Below are positions 46,255 to 47,429 of a stretch of DNA of 47,429 nucleotides, piece by piece. The stretch is taken from the IMG/VR virus record IMGVR_UViG_3300044946_000155, positions 1-47,429 of that record; one strand, written 5' to 3'. How positions within the stretch are numbered: the stretch's first letter is position 1; each line of letters begins with the position of its first letter. A model generated the notes under the pieces. The model saw only the letters and a list, made by a program, of their open reading frames with translations. It did no database searches and was not told the DNA's origin. Made by a program: the position numbers and the translations under genes. This stretch comes from a virus.

Positions 46255-46512
46255 ATGTTTGAGCCTGGCTACTGGATGAACGAAACCTCTGGAGTCTTGC
46301 GCGCGCCCATCATGGCGTACTTGCAAAAGGAAAAGCTGACTCCGGATCAAATCCAACTCATCAAGGCGTATATCTGCCAGTGGATCTATGCGGACGTGTG
46401 GCTTAGTCCGAAACTCGGAAGGCTGCGAAAGATGGCGTCTGCAATAGACTCGGAAGAGGCGATCGACAATTGGCTCACAGAGGCGTTGTGTGAGGGGATT
46501 GATCCGCTATGA
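46255..46512 (+). CDS. Protein of unknown function (85 aa)
   Basis: MFEPGYWMNETSGVLRAPIM, then LTPDQIQLIKAYICQWIYAD. This sequence style (Tyr/Trp-rich, conserved LTPxQIxxIRxYLRQWI) occurs as a small conserved protein on plasmids and phages. Role unknown. GGGGAAG lies before the ATG. Confidence 0.65.
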   Translation: MFEPGYWMNETSGVLRAPIMAYLQKEKLTPDQIQLIKAYICQWIYADVWLSPKLGRLRKMASAIDSEEAIDNWLTEALCEGIDPL

Positions 46513-46528
46513 ATGAAAGGGGAACCGA

Positions 46529-46735
46529 ATGGCGTTAGGACCAGGTATATACGATGCGCTGTGTACCTATGTACGCGAACAATCCCAGGCAGAGGGCGCG
46601 ATTGTGATTGTTCTAGGGGGAGAACTTGGAAGCGGGTTCTCAGTGCAGATCGCGGAAGAAGCTGCAGCCCTTAATCTCCCGAAACTGTTGCGGGAGATGG
46701 CCGCCGAGATAGAGACATCCTTCCGGCCGAACTGA
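46529..46735 (+). CDS. Small protein of unknown function (68 aa)
   Basis: MALGPGIYDALCTYVREQSQ, AIVIVLGGELGSGFSVQ, LPKLLREMAAEIE. A common conserved small phage/plasmid protein (YDxxCTxxRExxxAxxxxVxV...GSGFSVQ). Function unknown. GGGG before the ATG. Confidence 0.65.
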   Translation: MALGPGIYDALCTYVREQSQAEGAIVIVLGGELGSGFSVQIAEEAAALNLPKLLREMAAEIETSFRPN

Positions 46736-46860
46736 TGGCCTGGAGGCATCGTGCAAGCGTTAGGAGACACCCCAGGACGGCCTGCGCCATGCGGATAGTA
46801 ATCAACGCTGGATTCATCTTCCGGCGATTCCTAGAAGGCAAAGAGAGAGAAAAACGATGA
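46735..46860 (+). CDS. Possible 41-aa basic peptide coupled at both ends
   Basis: TGATG overlap with the previous stop and ATGA overlap with the next start make an exact fit. MAWRHRASVRRHPRTACAMR then IVINAGFIFRRFLEGKERE. Composition is basic. Alternative start at 46789. Translation is plausible but unproven. Confidence 0.4.
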   Translation: MAWRHRASVRRHPRTACAMRIVINAGFIFRRFLEGKEREKR

Positions 46861-47297
46861 CAGACGAACAACGAGTTTCGATAACGCACCACGCCTGCGG
46901 GAAGACGAGCTACAACAAGCAGGACATTGCAAAGAAGTATTGCGGTCACTGCCATATCTTCATGGCTAAAGGTACGTACACAATCAATGAGCCAGTGCCA
47001 GAGGAAATGCCTACTGGTCAAGGATTCTGGGTGAATGGAATTGTCGCAGTTCGAGACGGGATACCATACATCCAACTCAGCAACGAAAAGGGAATGATCG
47101 CGCAGCTCACCATGAGCCAAGCGCGCCAAGTTGCAAACGACATAGTAATCATGTGCTCACGCAGCGAAGCGGACGCGATGATATTCAAATTCTTCAACAA
47201 GTTTGAATTGCCACAAGCAGCCGGACTCTTGATGCAAGAGTTTAGGGACTTCCGATTTGAGCTGGATGAAGATAAGCCAGAGCGGACCGAAAGCTAA
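46857..47297 (+). CDS. Protein of unknown function with Cys/His cluster (146 aa)
   Basis: HACGKTSYNKQDIAKKYCGH then CHIFM: C14, C29, C32 and H33 could bind metal. The middle has GFWVNGIVAVRDGIPYIQLS, then helices. The stop lies in GCTAAAAATCTAAAG. No family recognised. Confidence 0.65.
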   Translation: MTDEQRVSITHHACGKTSYNKQDIAKKYCGHCHIFMAKGTYTINEPVPEEMPTGQGFWVNGIVAVRDGIPYIQLSNEKGMIAQLTMSQARQVANDIVIMCSRSEADAMIFKFFNKFELPQAAGLLMQEFRDFRFELDEDKPERTES

Positions 47298-47340
47298 AAA
47301 TCTAAAGCTAAAATACTAAAAAACACGCCTCGGATAAATC

Positions 47341-47370
47341 AGGAAAAACTAGGACAAAATAGGAATTTAT
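47341..47370. repeat. Phased AGGA repeats (inverse of the left-end array)
   Basis: AGGA begins at 47341, 47351 and 47361, exactly 10 bases apart (AGGAAAAACT AGGACAAAAT AGGAATTTAT). Read on the other strand it is the TCCT array found at 33-131 and 43333. If the genome is circular, this and the left-end array flank one control region of about 120 bases. Confidence 0.65.
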
Positions 47371-47372
47371 CA

Positions 47373-47408
47373 ATGCTCTTGACAAAAGTTGAGAGCATGT
47401 GCTAAGGT
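47373..47408 (+). promoter_or_regulatory. Promoter -35 inside an inverted repeat
   Basis: ATGCTCT (47373-47379) and AGAGCAT (47392-47398) are a perfect 7-base inverted repeat that includes the first base of TTGACA (47379-47384). A -10 such as TAAGGT (47403-47408) is weak. It would fire rightwards out of the window end, into base 1 if circular. Confidence 0.45.
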
Positions 47409-47429
47409 GATTGACCAAGACACGGCCAT

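Noticed and set aside
1-47429. Integrase or recombinase and att sites
   Set aside because: No tyrosine or serine recombinase motif was found in any gene, so integration is not supported by this window.

Overview
The window (47,429 bases, moderately GC-rich) looks like a complete or nearly complete genome of a short-tailed (podovirus-like) phage that can also live as a plasmid. The virion and packaging set is present: terminase large subunit, portal, scaffold-like protein, major capsid protein, gp4-like and gp10-like head/tail proteins, internal virion proteins, tailspike-like protein and lysozyme. I find no tape-measure protein, tail tube or sheath, and no integrase. A RepA-type plasmid initiator with an iteron origin sits beside it, plus a ParA ATPase with a small ribbon-helix-helix partner. 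Similar repeat arrays lie at both window ends, which fits a circular molecule cut at that point. The host cannot be read directly. A Gram-negative host is likely from the lysis set and from tail proteins with Sec signal peptides; Acidobacteriota is a weak personal guess.

Layout. Bases 1-7834 (+ strand) hold an early/accessory operon: a MoxR-like AAA+ ATPase and its companion, a clamp-loader-like AAA+ protein, a ribbon-helix-helix (RHH) protein, a plasmid-type conserved protein and many small unknown proteins. The genes are separated by recurring leader cassettes, TCTAAAA junctions, CTATAGG operator-like repeats and a type II hammerhead ribozyme (4578-4635). Bases 7847-16125 (- strand) carry secreted-looking tail proteins, internal virion proteins and a GNAT-like protein. 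Bases 16414-17858 are a + strand island of small genes, closed by a terminator at 17873. Bases 17952-28645 (- strand) hold the gp10-like protein, lysozyme, holin-like proteins, head proteins, capsid, scaffold and decoration proteins, and a 20-residue arginine-rich peptide. The replication module (oriV 28746-28990, repA 29112-30047, a structured leader, an HTH gene) lies inside the morphogenesis cluster, before portal and terminase (30624-35194).

Bases 35208-43302 (- strand) are a tightly overlapped run of small zinc-ribbon proteins, a degenerate receiver protein, a RusA-like resolvase with an altered catalytic site, and a three-gene unit of winged-helix protein, HNH endonuclease and HerA-type ATPase. 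A divergent region with helically phased repeats (43333-43376) leads to + strand genes: a Gp37/Gp68 protein, the parA/RHH partition operon and small genes up to 47297.

How it fits together: RepA with oriV, and ParA with its RHH partner, would maintain a plasmid state. RHH proteins and CTATAGG operators could control the left operon. The hammerhead would cut that polycistronic mRNA. The - strand run from 43302 to 7847 supplies packaging, capsid, tail and lysis functions in the lytic cycle. I saw no tRNA, rRNA, CRISPR array or insertion sequence.
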